Made by a program: the position numbers and the translations under genes. The notes under the pieces were generated by a model. That model was given only the letters and a program-made list of their open reading frames with translations, was not told the DNA's origin and did no database searches. Positions 1 to 11,000 of a stretch of DNA of 64,000 nucleotides are shown piece by piece. The DNA comes from Tetranychus cinnabarinus (Eukaryota; Arthropoda; Arachnida; Trombidiformes; Tetranychidae), in the NCBI GenBank assembly GCA_022266195.1, contig WHVY01000003.1, positions 7,626,001-7,690,000 of the forward strand. The letters are read 5' to 3'. Positions within the stretch are counted from its first letter, which is position 1, and every line of letters starts with the position of its first letter.

Positions 1-1
1 A

Positions 2-793
2 TTTGTCGGAGATTTAACTGAACACAATGAAGAGCTACACTCTGATTTGGTATGGGCTTGTAATATGTGTTCCTTTTCTAATAAGTGGCAACAATTAGCG
101 ATATCTCATTTGAGAAGTGCTCATAACTGTCATCCGCCTTACATTGAGCATTTAACGCGGCGAAACTCGGATAAAACTCCAACGTTGCTTAAACATTTAC
201 AAGCACCAGCGGAAAACACTGGATCTCAACCTATTGTACCATCAACAAGTACGTCTAGTTTTAAAGAGGAACCGAAAAACACTAACAATAACAATGCTAT
301 CGATAACAACAATGATAATAGTGATGTAGACAACAAAAGCTCAGTATACACCAATAACCAATCATCAAATGAAAGTATACTTAAAGAAACAAAGATAGCC
401 ACGAAAGACTGTTACAGAAAATTAGAAGGTGATCAATACCAATGTAAAACGTGTAACAAAACGTGTGGTAGTGCTCAGGGGATAACTGAACACTACGAGG
501 CGTTTCATTTAGGTATGAATTATAGATGTCGTTTATGTGGTTTTACCGATATTTGGAGATCAATGTTGACTAAACATATTAAACAAAAACATCAACTTGG
601 TAAGCCTTATGAGCAATACTTAATACGAGTCAAACTTGCGACAAAAAGGACATGTTCTGAAACTGCACCGATCTCAAAAAGGCATCATCGACGAAAATCC
701 CATCTAAAGGCTGCATTAGAAGCTCCAAAACCCATCTCATCAACTAAAACATCCCGAAGAAAATCACGCAAATCAAAAGGTTTTAATCAATAG
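2..793 (+). CDS. Paired C2H2 zinc-finger protein, 3' end of gene (5' end outside window)
   Basis: The frame is open from base 2 to the TAA at 791-793, so the gene continues to the left of the window. The visible 263 residues start inside a degenerate finger (EHNEELH). A complete C-x2-C-x12-H-x4-H finger (CNMC) follows, then after an Asn/Ser-rich linker two more complete fingers (CKTC and CRLC). Each finger pair ends in a HPPY or GKPY signature, and the tail is basic (Arg/Lys/Ser). It aligns, in the same order, with the second half of exon 2 of the complete gene at 3974-7792. Differences in the best-matching block are mostly synonymous, which suggests an expressed paralogue rather than a dead copy. 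The probable role is nuclear nucleic-acid binding, inferred only from the finger type. Unlike its neighbour, it stops after these fingers and has no Asp-rich tail. The first ATG inside the frame is not a credible start. Confidence 0.8.
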   Translation, partial: FVGDLTEHNEELHSDLVWACNMCSFSNKWQQLAISHLRSAHNCHPPYIEHLTRRNSDKTPTLLKHLQAPAENTGSQPIVPSTSTSSFKEEPKNTNNNNAIDNNNDNSDVDNKSSVYTNNQSSNESILKETKIATKDCYRKLEGDQYQCKTCNKTCGSAQGITEHYEAFHLGMNYRCRLCGFTDIWRSMLTKHIKQKHQLGKPYEQYLIRVKLATKRTCSETAPISKRHHRRKSHLKAALEAPKPISSTKTSRRKSRKSKGFNQ

Positions 794-992
794 TGGAAAA
801 TTAAATGTATCCTGTTCCGTAAAATTTATAATACCCTTGAATAAGCTGAATATATAATGAAAAAAAAGATTAGATACCAAGTTTTACGAGTAAAACGGTA
901 ATCGTTTTGTCCTTCCTTCTTCTTTTCCCCGAAAACAGCCGTCCTTTAGCCTGATCAAGTTGATTATTTTTATACGCTTGTGATCTCTCTTT

Positions 993-1014
993 AATAAAAA
1001 TGTGCCTAAATAAA
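993..1014 (+). promoter_or_regulatory. Candidate poly(A) signals of the left zinc-finger gene
   Basis: Two AATAAA hexamers (993-998 and 1009-1014) lie about 200 bp after the stop codon at 793, a normal distance for a 3' UTR. Such hexamers are common by chance in DNA this AT-rich, so the call is tentative. Confidence 0.4.
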
Positions 1015-2496
1015 AACGAAAAAATGGAGACAAGTAAACACTCCAAAAGCTCATTTCACTTTGTTTCGTTTATCGTATATTCCTAAACTTCAAGATTGCG
1101 AATTTGATAAATTTCAAGATTTGTCGCACAGGATTCTTAAAGTAATCGAGAAAAATTAAAACAAGCTTAAAGAAGCTTCCATGAAGCTTTTAAGAAATAA
1201 GCCTAATTTGAAATGTTTCAAGTGACCAATTTCAATAGGCTAAGATAATTATGGTAAACTTTAGATAATTAGTATTTTGTAGCCAACACCAGATTCAGAC
1301 AGCTTTCAATGAAAATCAGTTGTTAAAACCGGCAACCGACTAATTTCGTTGCTTATCATTTATGATTCATATTTGAATTTAAACAGCAAATCAACAAGAT
1401 TAAATTGTATTCTTTGATTGAACCAGATTGAGATACCAGAAATATTGAATTACCAGAACCACCAATCTCTTTATTTACATTGTTGATACTTGATGCCGGT
1501 AAAGGTTTCAATGTTAACTTGAGCTTAAGGTTTAACCTTCATTTGATAATTAAAGCCTTCGACCCTTAACCAGATAATCATTTGATAAATTGAATCATCT
1601 TTTTTAAACTGGTAAAAGGTTGAAAGGCTAATAAAGGATGAAAAAAGGTTTTCAACAATATTCCGAATAAAAAAAAACAGTTTCTTCTTTTTCTAGAAAA
1701 GATTTCTCAGCTTGATAATGTAAAAAAGGGGTAATATAATTTGGGTGATGAGATAAAAACAGATTACAACTGTAACTGTAAGTATGTATACATATTGATA
1801 TGTCAATTGTTTACCATCGCTGAGAATCGAATCCTTTGTATACATAAGCAGCAATGGTCGCTTCACTTTAAACTCATGAATCAATAGATTTTTAATCATC
1901 GCTTCTTTGAGTGGTTCAACTATTGCCCATAATAACGTCCATTTTAAACATGGTTATCTATCCATCCTTCGCTATCTGATTTCCAAATTATTCCATAGAT
2001 TCTTCAAAATTTAATCATAATCTTTAAAATGAACACTTTTTTCCCAAGAAAAGGCTAATGTTTACAGGAGCTTTATCATTTGTTGAAACCACTCTTTACT
2101 CGTATACACAGATATTGTTATCATTTAGATAGTTGATCCCAAAAGGCTTTAAAAAGCATTAATATAATTTTTTTTTCAATTTCATCAAATTGTCAAGTCC
2201 CGTTTCAATAATCAACAAGTTTATTAAAATCTATCAGAATGTGAATCGCGATTAAATGAATTTAAACATTTAAACTGGACGACAATAACGTGTGAGAAGG
2301 CAAAAAAATAAGGTAGTTAAAGACCCAAAATACGGTAAAAAGTTGAAAGCGTATGCTCTTATACAAATGCAGCCTTTCTTATTATATCCTTATAACCATA
2401 GAAGAGATTCAAGAAAATAACAAGATGATGAACAACAAGAGACCCAAAAATTGACGAGTATTGAGTGAACCGAATGTTCCAAGAGACCGGAAGTTA

Positions 2497-2955
2497 GACA
2501 AAGAAGGGGCAAGAGACAGAATAGGAAAAATGAAGCTGAAGAACCAAACACTGAAGAAACAGTGAGCGATTTTCCCTCTCCCTTCTATCCCGCTCTTTCC
2601 TTTTTCCTCTTCTTCTTATTCTTCATCTGTTTCTGGTTCTCTCTCTCTCTCTTTTCTCTCTCTTTATCTTCTTTGTCTGATTTTTTCTCTCTCATTCTTC
2701 AGTGTTTCTTGACTCAGGACAAAGAAAGGGAGAGAGTGAGAAAGAACCAGAGACAGATGAAGAATAAAAAGAAAAGAGGAAAGAGCGGGTCAGAGGGAGA
2801 TGAAAAATTCTCTCTTTTTTTTCTTCTTCTTCACCTCTCCTGGCTTCTCTTTCTCTCTCCCTTTCTTTGTCTGACTCTCTCTCTATCTCTTTCTTTGGTC
2901 TCTTAAGTCAGACAAAGAAAGGGAGAGAGAAAGAGAGAACAGGAGACAGATGAAA
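2497..2955. repeat. Nested inverted-repeat cluster of CT/GA-rich arms
   Basis: Several pyrimidine-rich arms face purine-rich arms of matching sequence. The segment 2571-2655 is an imperfect reverse complement of about 2716-2808; landmarks are CCCGCTCTTTCC at 2588-2599 against the block around 2778-2790. A second hairpin pairs 2828-2876 with 2905-2955 and shares the core CTTTCTTTGTCTGAC and its complement. A further related arm lies at 2497-2560. The same core in several arms shows these are copies of one sequence, not chance microsatellites. The DNA could fold into long hairpins. Whether it is a mobile element or a local expansion is not clear; no target-site duplication was found. Confidence 0.65.
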
Positions 2956-3929
2956 AAGTTTTCTCAGTTTGCTTTGCCATCTCTGTTTGTTAACATTTCT
3001 GAACATTAATTAAGCCCTTTTTTTTACCTCTTGTTGACCAAAAGACATAAGAAGGATCAACAGCAACGTTCAGTTTTGGGTAATTATCCTTCATTCAACG
3101 TTCACTTTTCACTTTGTGCTTACCCTTTGGTGTTGTCATTAAATGATTTCATGGTAAATCGGCTTAAACTGAATCACATTTTGAATAATCATCTCAAGCC
3201 ATTTCTAATCATTTCTTTTTATCTATCTATCTATCTCTCACTCTCTGCCCAATCTATCTGGCTCACTCACACTCTCTCTCTTCCTCTCCCAGTCTCCTCA
3301 GTATATCTATTTTTCTTATGTGTTGACTTATTGTTCATCTAGTGACTTATTGTTCAACTTTACTTTTTTGTTTCATCACCACCCTCAAATCTAAGAATTT
3401 AGAAATTAGGTCAACTATCAATGTCCTAGGTAACTAGTTTAGATTTTGATCTCCATGTGGATTAATCGCTTTTAGGAGCTTTGTTTTTTTCATTCGCCCT
3501 TTTTAAATTGTGGTTAGCCAAACCAGTTTTCTCAGATGTTAATATCCTTAAACAGTATCTTATGTTAATCATATATTGCGGTATATCTCTTTCTTTTCTC
3601 ACTTTTCCTTTTTTTCTTACATTCACATACACACTTCTCCATTGTGGTCATCAACCTCTTCAGTTTTTCCTCTCTTTAATTTCTTCAACTGAGAGCTGAT
3701 CACTAGGTTAATATAACTTGGTCAAAACTAGTCTCACTTGTTGGTTTTTGCTGTTGCATGCTTTCATCAATTTCCCCTTTCTTTCTTTTTCTTTCTTATA
3801 ATTTAAGTTCCTCTATTCCTATTGTGTTCAACATTTCCCATTACTTCCATACCTTTAATTCCTTATTTTTGTATTTGTTTCTAATTGTTGCTCTCTCTCT
3901 TTCTCTCCCTTGATCCATATCTCTATCAG

Positions 3930-3973
3930 AGTACCGTTAACATTAGATTGGGCCCTACAAAGACTGTGACTCC
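3930..3973 (+). other. Probable 5' UTR start of the coding exon
   Basis: A pyrimidine-rich tract ends in TATCAG at 3924-3929, a plausible 3' splice site. An in-frame TAG at 3944-3946 precedes the ATG at 3974. Translation therefore most likely starts at 3974, and the upstream UTR is joined from an unseen exon. Confidence 0.45.
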
Positions 3974-6900
3974 ATGAGACAAATGCCTGAGCCTGGAAAA
4001 GGAAAAAGAAATGATACAACTGTTGCGTCCAATGATGGCCTTTACACCATTCAATACACGGAAAGTGAGAGCAACGATGATATATCTGAAGGACACATGA
4101 ATGATAGTAAAATGATCGTCATGGAGCATCTTTATGTTAACGTTTCTTTGCGTTTGGATGTTTTCTGTAAAGTTAGTGAAGGTGGCCTTTATGAGTGTTT
4201 ACATTGTCCCGATGTTTGTCCGTCAATTGAAGAGTTTAAAAAGCATTATAAGGAAAAGCATTTGGAAACTTTCTATGATTGTACTAAGTGTGGATTCAGT
4301 ACTTTATGTCAAGGAACTATGTCCGACCATGTGTCCAGATATCATGACAACGATGCCTCTCTAGTTAAAAGAAAGCTCATCCGTAAAGTATCAGCAGGAT
4401 CAGATGAATATCAAACTTCAGTTTATGGCTCATTCATAAGCCAATCTAATAAAACAAAGATTCCAGCTATCAACAGTAATAGTTCTCAGGTTGACAAACT
4501 GGATAATGTTTCTCCTAAACCTGAAATGGGACGAAGACCCCATGAACGAACAAAGGAAAATGAATTAGACAGTGATATCGACAAAATGGACCATGACGAA
4601 AGTGACGGATCAGACTCTGAAGGTAGAACCAATGAGTCTAGGCACGAGTGCAAAGTGTGCTCACAAAAGTTTACTCGATCTGAAAGAGTTCGTGAACATT
4701 ATGATGCCATTCATTTAAACATGGTTTACATTTGTTGTATTTGTGGGTATACTAACCGTTGGAAAAGATCTGTCATTCAACACTTGAGATCAAAGCATGA
4801 GAAAATTCCGCCCTATAAACATCTCATGGTTAAAAAGCGCGTTGATGATCATGAATTGAATAACAAGCAGCCAAATTTTTCGTAAGTAGAAACTTGTTGA
4901 ATATCTTTTTTTTCTTAGTAAATTTGTCTCTATGTCTAACCAACCTCGTTTTTTTGTTATAGAAATTTACAATCTCAAAACCAGCGTATCGACGATACGA
5001 CTCCTAATTTATCTCCTTTTCATGATGATGATGAGGAAGAAGAAGAGTTGAGAGGTCGGCAGATGTTGGCCATTGAAGATCGGCATTTTGATAGTGACTT
5101 ACACGATGATATGGAAGACTTAGAAGCAGATGATTACGATGAAGGCCTTGATGCTGGTTGTGAACATGAGCTTGATCTCTCGCGAAACTCTATGACGCAT
5201 CAAGAAAAGCACCTATATAAATCAAATCAAGGGCCAGCAGACTTTTCTCTTAATAATCAGAGTCAATCGCCATATGAAACAATTTTGATTTGCAGGATCT
5301 GTGGTTACTCTCATAAATGGCCTTTAGTAATGACAAATCATTTCTTGATTGCTCATAAACTTTCTCCTCCGTATGATAAATACATCAAAGAAACCAGAAG
5401 TAATAGCTTTAGTCGAATGCTTGACAACTTTCACTCTAAGCCACTAATGCCTTCAAACAACCACAAAGGTGGCTATTTAAAAGAGATTTTGGATCTATCA
5501 ACTTCTCAATATAATCGCAACAACGAAGCAAATAATTCACATTTTGGTTTTAGCTTAAACTCATTTGCCAAATCTACTCCTTTGGGTTCCGGTCCAAATT
5601 TACAGAATTATATCTGTAAGATGTGCGACAAATCATTTGATACTCTTCGTGGACTTAAGGAACATACTGAAGGTATGCACACAGATCTCGTTTGGGCTTG
5701 TAAACTTTGCCCATTTACAGATAAATGGCGTCCTCAAGCAATATCGCATTTAAGAAATTCACACAATTGCCAACCTCCTTACAATGATCATCTATCCCGA
5801 AGAAATGCCAACTCAGCTTCAAACCATATCAGTCGACCTCAATCATCGGAGGATTCTGGATCTCATCTCGATCTCCCATCTACTAGCAACAGTTTCAGTG
5901 AACACTCAAGTTTTGATCTTCCTTCTGGTCTGCGACATTGCAAGGAGCCTAAGATGAACTCTAAAGAATGTTACACCAAACTTGCCAATGATCAATACCA
6001 ATGTACAAAGTGTAACAAAACTTGTGGTAGTGCTCAAGGAATTACTGAACATTATGAAGCTTTCCATTTGGGTATGCTTTATTACTGTCAACTTTGTGAC
6101 TTCACAGATGTTTGGCGTTCAATGATGACCAAACATTTAAGGCAAAAACATCAACTTGGAAAACCTTATGACGAATACTTAAAAAGAGTCAAACTTGACC
6201 CTAACTCAAAACAAATAACTGACACTACTTTGATGGACAACTTCCGGAGAAGGTCAAATCCTATGAAAAATACTCAACTTTCTCCTGAAGGTCCTCCACT
6301 CCCTCATGTTATTTTACCCCATAAGTCACTTGTGCCCCAACCTTCAGCCAGTAGTAACGGAAGTAGTCAGAGTAAAACTCCAAAAAATCTTATCTCCAAT
6401 GGTAGATCATTAATTGCAACCCCTTCTAATGGGTTGATGCCGACCGGTGGTGGAGTGTGCCTTGAGTCAAAGGTAACTCCTAAATTACAGTCAAGCCATA
6501 AACAAGGTAATTGATTTAAATTGATCTGAATAAAAATTGATCCTGTACTAAAGCATTTTTTAACTCTCATTTTACTCCTTTATTTTCTCCCCCTCGTTTC
6601 AGATTCTTCGATGGGTAAACAATATATTCATCTTGACAATCAATTGAAATGTAAACTCTGTGGATCAGTATTCACGTCCTTACAAGGTTTCCAAGAGCAT
6701 TACGAAGCCATACATCTTGATGTTATTTGGACTTGTCGTAAATGTCCTACATCGTTTAGATGGAGACAACAGTTGACTAAGCATTTGAAATTAATCCATG
6801 AATGTGAACCACCATTCAATGAATATATGCTGAAAGAGGCAGGAAGCCATAAATTGAAGAAACCTATCCCAGAAAAGTCTCCTCATGGAGCTTATGCTCG

Positions 6901-7792
6901 TCGTTCCATTTTGCCAAAAGAAAATGAATCTATTGATTATAAACAGTCATCTTTAGAGGATGATGCTGAATCGTCCTTACCTGTTATCAAAGATCAAGAC
7001 TCAATCAATAACGAATTTAATGAACTAGCGATTCCAGAAGATTTAAGTATGAGTGACAAAGCAAGTTTCTCATCAACTACAACCACTACAACTACCACTA
7101 ATAATAACTCTACTCCGGTCACAACTCCATCGGCGATGAAAAATTATACATATCTTAATAATCAATTTTTATGTAAATTGTGTTCAGCCAATTTCACAAG
7201 TCTCCAGGGTTTCCAAGAGCATCATGAAGCTGTTCATCTTAATATTGTTTTTGTATGTAAATTATGTGGCTTCACCAATCGTTGGAGACCTCAAGTCACC
7301 AGTCATTTAAAAAGAAACCACGCGGTTGATCCACCCTATGCCGATTATCTTATCAAACGCCCAGGTAATCGAAACGATGAAACTAAAGACGATGAAGCCA
7401 AAATTGACGACATGGAGATTGATGAAATGGATCAATATCTTGACGGTGATCGAGATCTTGATGCAGACCAATATCTTGGTTCAGATCGAGATCTTGATGC
7501 TGATCAATATCTAGATGGAGACCGAGATCGCGATGCAGATCAGGAACGCGACGATGAGCAAGATCGAGATGTTGACCAAGATCTTGAACCTGATCAAGAT
7601 AATGATGATGATCAAGACCGCGATGAAGACCAAGATCTTGATGAAGATCATAATGTTGAAGATAATGTTGATCATAATGATTATGATGGTTCTGCTCAGG
7701 ATATGATTCATCATAATGGATCAGAACATGATACAGAGACAAGTAATAATGTGATGAAAAATGAGCACGAGTTCAATGTTAACAATCTTTGA
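3974..7792 (+). CDS. Paired C2H2 zinc-finger protein with Asp-rich repeat tail (three coding exons)
   Basis: Coding exons are 3974-4881, 4963-6506 and 6603-7792. Donors are GTAAGT (4882) and GTAATT (6507); acceptors are TTATAG (4962) and TTTCAG (6602). Phases are 2 and 1, and all junctions keep frame, giving 1213 aa. There are 13 fingers of form C-x2-C-x12-H-x4-H. They lie as pairs at about residues 73-124, 226-275, 521-571, 650-699, 833-882 and 1008-1057, plus a single finger near 413-434. In most pairs the first finger carries an EHYEAxH-like helix, the second a WR or WK motif, and a PPY-type motif with Tyr or His-Leu follows. Ser/Asn-rich linkers separate the pairs. Residues about 1094-1170 form an Asp/Arg/Gln-rich repeat. 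A nuclear nucleic-acid-binding role is inferred from the fingers; I cannot name an orthologue. The last exon's stop lies 278 bp from the convergent PDZ gene's stop. Confidence 0.88.
7430..7537 (+). repeat. 36-bp coding minisatellite, three units, decaying downstream
   Basis: Units begin at 7430, 7466 and 7502 and each encodes a 12-residue Asp-Gln-Tyr-Leu-containing block. Beyond 7537 the repeat breaks into shorter Asp-x-Asp-Gln units up to about 7660. Because 36 is a multiple of three, gain or loss of units keeps the zinc-finger protein in frame, so copy number may vary between individuals. Confidence 0.85.
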
Positions 7793-8070
7793 ATACGTTT
7801 TTTTGGGCTTTTGAAGGGCCAAACCCTCAAATTTTTTTTATACAAATTACATCAATCTATGCATTGAAATTATCAGAATTTCCAAGGAATATTTAACGAT
7901 TTGAAAACAATGTAACCGCCTTTCTATATATATAATTATATTTTTTAGTAGCCTTTTCGACATTCCTTTCCTATTCTCTTTCTCTGTCTATTCCTATTTT
8001 CTTTCAATTTCATGATAAAATACAAAAAAAATGAAACATCAGTTGAAAAGTAAATTCTGAAGATATTTTT

Positions 8071-11000
8071 TTATAAATCAATGATCTTTGTGAAAACTAT
8101 GTACTTGACTCTTGAATTTGCAGTATTTTTCTGTTGATCTTCTTGATCATCGTCCCCATTGTTTGTCCGATTCAGATCATGCTCGTGGTTTCCCTCAAGA
8201 GACGTTTGCTGATTATGGTGGCTATGGTGATTATTGTGACCATTGACCATTGTTCCGTTAATCTGCTTAGCTCTATCCATTTCATCGTTCATTCTGATCT
8301 CTGATACCAAGCTTATCTCATTTTTTTCAATGTTTGTTGACTCGTTTGATTGCTGTTGCTCTTGCTCCTCCTGTTGTCGTTGATTATCTTCATTAATCAT
8401 TTCAAGACTTTGATGTTCTTCTTGCTCTTCCGGAATAGTTGGAAAGCCTAATATTTTGGAGCTACTTGAGAAACTTGATTCCAGTGATTTGTCCAGTATT
8501 GAGTCAACCTCATGGCAACCATTTGAAGTACCATTGATACTTAAACTATTACTATTATTACTATTACCATTATCTTTACGATTGAGGCCATTATTGTTGT
8601 TAACCAATGGATCAGAAAACAATTCATCGGTCAAGAAATCATCAGACTCTGATTTACATTTCATTTCTCGAGCGATAAACTCTTCAAGTTCTTCCAATTC
8701 TTTAATGTCATCCTTTTCATCATCACTTAAATCTAATTTTAAATCGACCATTCGATTGTGCGAATTTAAATTGGACATCTGTTGGAATTGCTGTTGCTGT
8801 TGTTGCGATTTAAAATTGCCCTGGCCTTGGTTAAGATACTGATTATAATGATTACCATTAGTGGTTGACAAAGATGAAAATGATGATGGAGGAGGTGATG
8901 ATGAAGAAGCTGTTGACGATGCAGACGATGAAGGTGATGATGATGATGATGCTGATGATGACGAGGAAGGTAAAAGAGACGATGAAGTAGACAATATGTT
9001 AACACCGGATGATGTTAACGATGATTTACTTCGGGTAAACTCAGCATTAAATAGATTCCTCTCCGTACATCGGACCAATGATGATTTCCTACTATTGCAC
9101 CTTTAATCAGAGAAAGAGAAGGAAAAAAAAATTAAAACCAAGAAAATCAAAATTAGTCACAAATAACATTAACCAGAATAATCATAATTATAACACATGT
9201 ACATAAGCCTAAAAGGTGTAAGATGAACCAAAGTGACAAATCAGAGATATAAATTGAAATGAACTCATTAGAAGACACAAATTCAATCAAATTGAACCTA
9301 AATCAACAATTAACAAGCCAACATTAAAACAACTGCCAATTCATCTTCAATATCAGCAGAGTGGCGCAGCGGAAGCGTGCTGGGCCCATAACCCAGAGGT
9401 CCGTGGATCGAAACCACGCTCTGCTAATAATTACTTTTGCTGCTGATTACAATTAAATTGTGGCCATTGAAGAGCATCAAATCGCCAGTTAAGAAGACAA
9501 ATGATTCAGGTCAATCTAATCTGAAGTTGCAGCTTCTCTCGTTCAACAGTTTGCTTCTCATCTCTTTTGTATTATATCAAAATTCAACTCCACCATTAAC
9601 TCTCATGTAAACATGATGATGAAGATGAAAATGATAATGATGATGGCAATGATGCTGATGAACAAGAAAATTTAGCTTCCCATAGTTGCCTCTAATTAAT
9701 ATATTAACAATTTACTCCTTTTTTCAACAGTCAAAGTTAATTGTCTTAATGTTTTTTGAAACAGACGCTTTTTTCACCATACAAAACCAGAGCAAAAATA
9801 CACCAACTTAATAGGAAAAAATAGTTAACTGAACAGTTCATTTTCTTTTCAACCAGAATAACCGGTAACTTGAAAAAATTCATGATGAGGTCAATGATAA
9901 TATTCCATTATCTTTCCATTTATTATTATCATTTTCATCTCATAACAATTCAATGTAACAGTTAACCCTCAATGTACTTTTGGGTATAAAACTTGGCTAG
10001 TTAACTGAAATTAACCATCAACTTAAAACAAGATGAAATTAAAATAATCACGATTTAAGTTCAATTTTTAAATCAATTTTAATTTTTTTGCTCTCTCTCA
10101 AGATATTACACTTTATAATGTAATAATAAACCTGTAAAATGTATTTCCTTTGGTACAACAATGACTTACATGACTTTGTAAATGGCAGTTGTAAATCAAT
10201 GTTTATCCGAGTTTTTAAATTGAAAATACTCAATCCATTTTCAATCAATCATAATAAGTTACTTTGAATCAAAAATAAAATTATTTTTACATTTCTAAAA
10301 GACTTAATTGTCGACCATTTTCAATTCCTTGAGCCATTAATAGACATGAAAATGGTTGTCTAATAAAGCCTCAGATAAATGGATCGTTGAATCGGTGCAA
10401 AAATGCAAATAAAAATGAAATAATCTCAACAAAATTAAAAATTTAGTCTCAACTCTACTATCAAGTCAACCCATTCAAGTGGTCATCACAGCTGCTATTG
10501 TTGAATGTCACTTGAAATTGTTATTTATTTATTACTGATATCAGACACTTAATGGTTTACCAATTTGATCAATATTTAAAAGAGCATCTCAATTGAAATG
10601 TGAAAATTGTAGATTCTCACGATTACAGCAGACCAATAGACACACACAGATTCATACAAATCAAGTTGAATCGATGTATGCGTCTGAAAAAAAGGCAATC
10701 ATGAAGAAAGGTAAAAAATTGACCTACAATTTGGTGTCAAACACACATTTTCAATAATCTCAAGTGTATAATGAAAAGTACTTTGGTCAAGTAGGAACCA
10801 TTTTTTGGCTTTACAACTTTACCAACAATAATAGTCAGACAACTCTTTTTTTTCAATAAAACTGTTTACAGCTGCATAAATGTTGGGTAAAAACGCAAGG
10901 TAAAAGTTCAATGGAAAAAAATGTTTGACATGAAATGTTAACCATTTTGTTCATCTTTTGCTTTGAGCTTGTCAGTTGAATAGCAATCAGTGTTTATTAA

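Larger units (their letters stand above)
794..3929. other. Spacer between the two zinc-finger genes
   Basis: This holds the 3' UTR of the left gene, then AT-rich DNA with no credible coding frame, the inverted-repeat cluster at 2497-2955, and a pyrimidine-rich stretch from about 3200 to 3915. The stretch ends in a good splice acceptor (CAG at 3927-3929), so the complete zinc-finger gene may have an untranslated first exon somewhere in this spacer. The short frames at 2562, 3031 and 3481 are Ser/Leu/Phe-rich translations of the pyrimidine tracts and are not genes. Confidence 0.6.

Noticed and set aside
2562..3699. Ser/Leu/Phe-rich frames resembling membrane proteins
   Set aside because: Translations of pyrimidine tracts and of inverted-repeat arms; no conserved start, no splice sites in phase.
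7383..7742. Minus-strand His/Gln/Asp-rich frame opposite the zinc-finger tail
   Set aside because: It is the antisense reading of the 36-bp minisatellite, which stays open in several frames because of its period; no start or splice context.
8861..9106. Plus-strand Asp-rich frame
   Set aside because: Antisense of the Ser-coding trinucleotide repeats of the last PDZ exon; that exon fits in phase with the rest of the gene.
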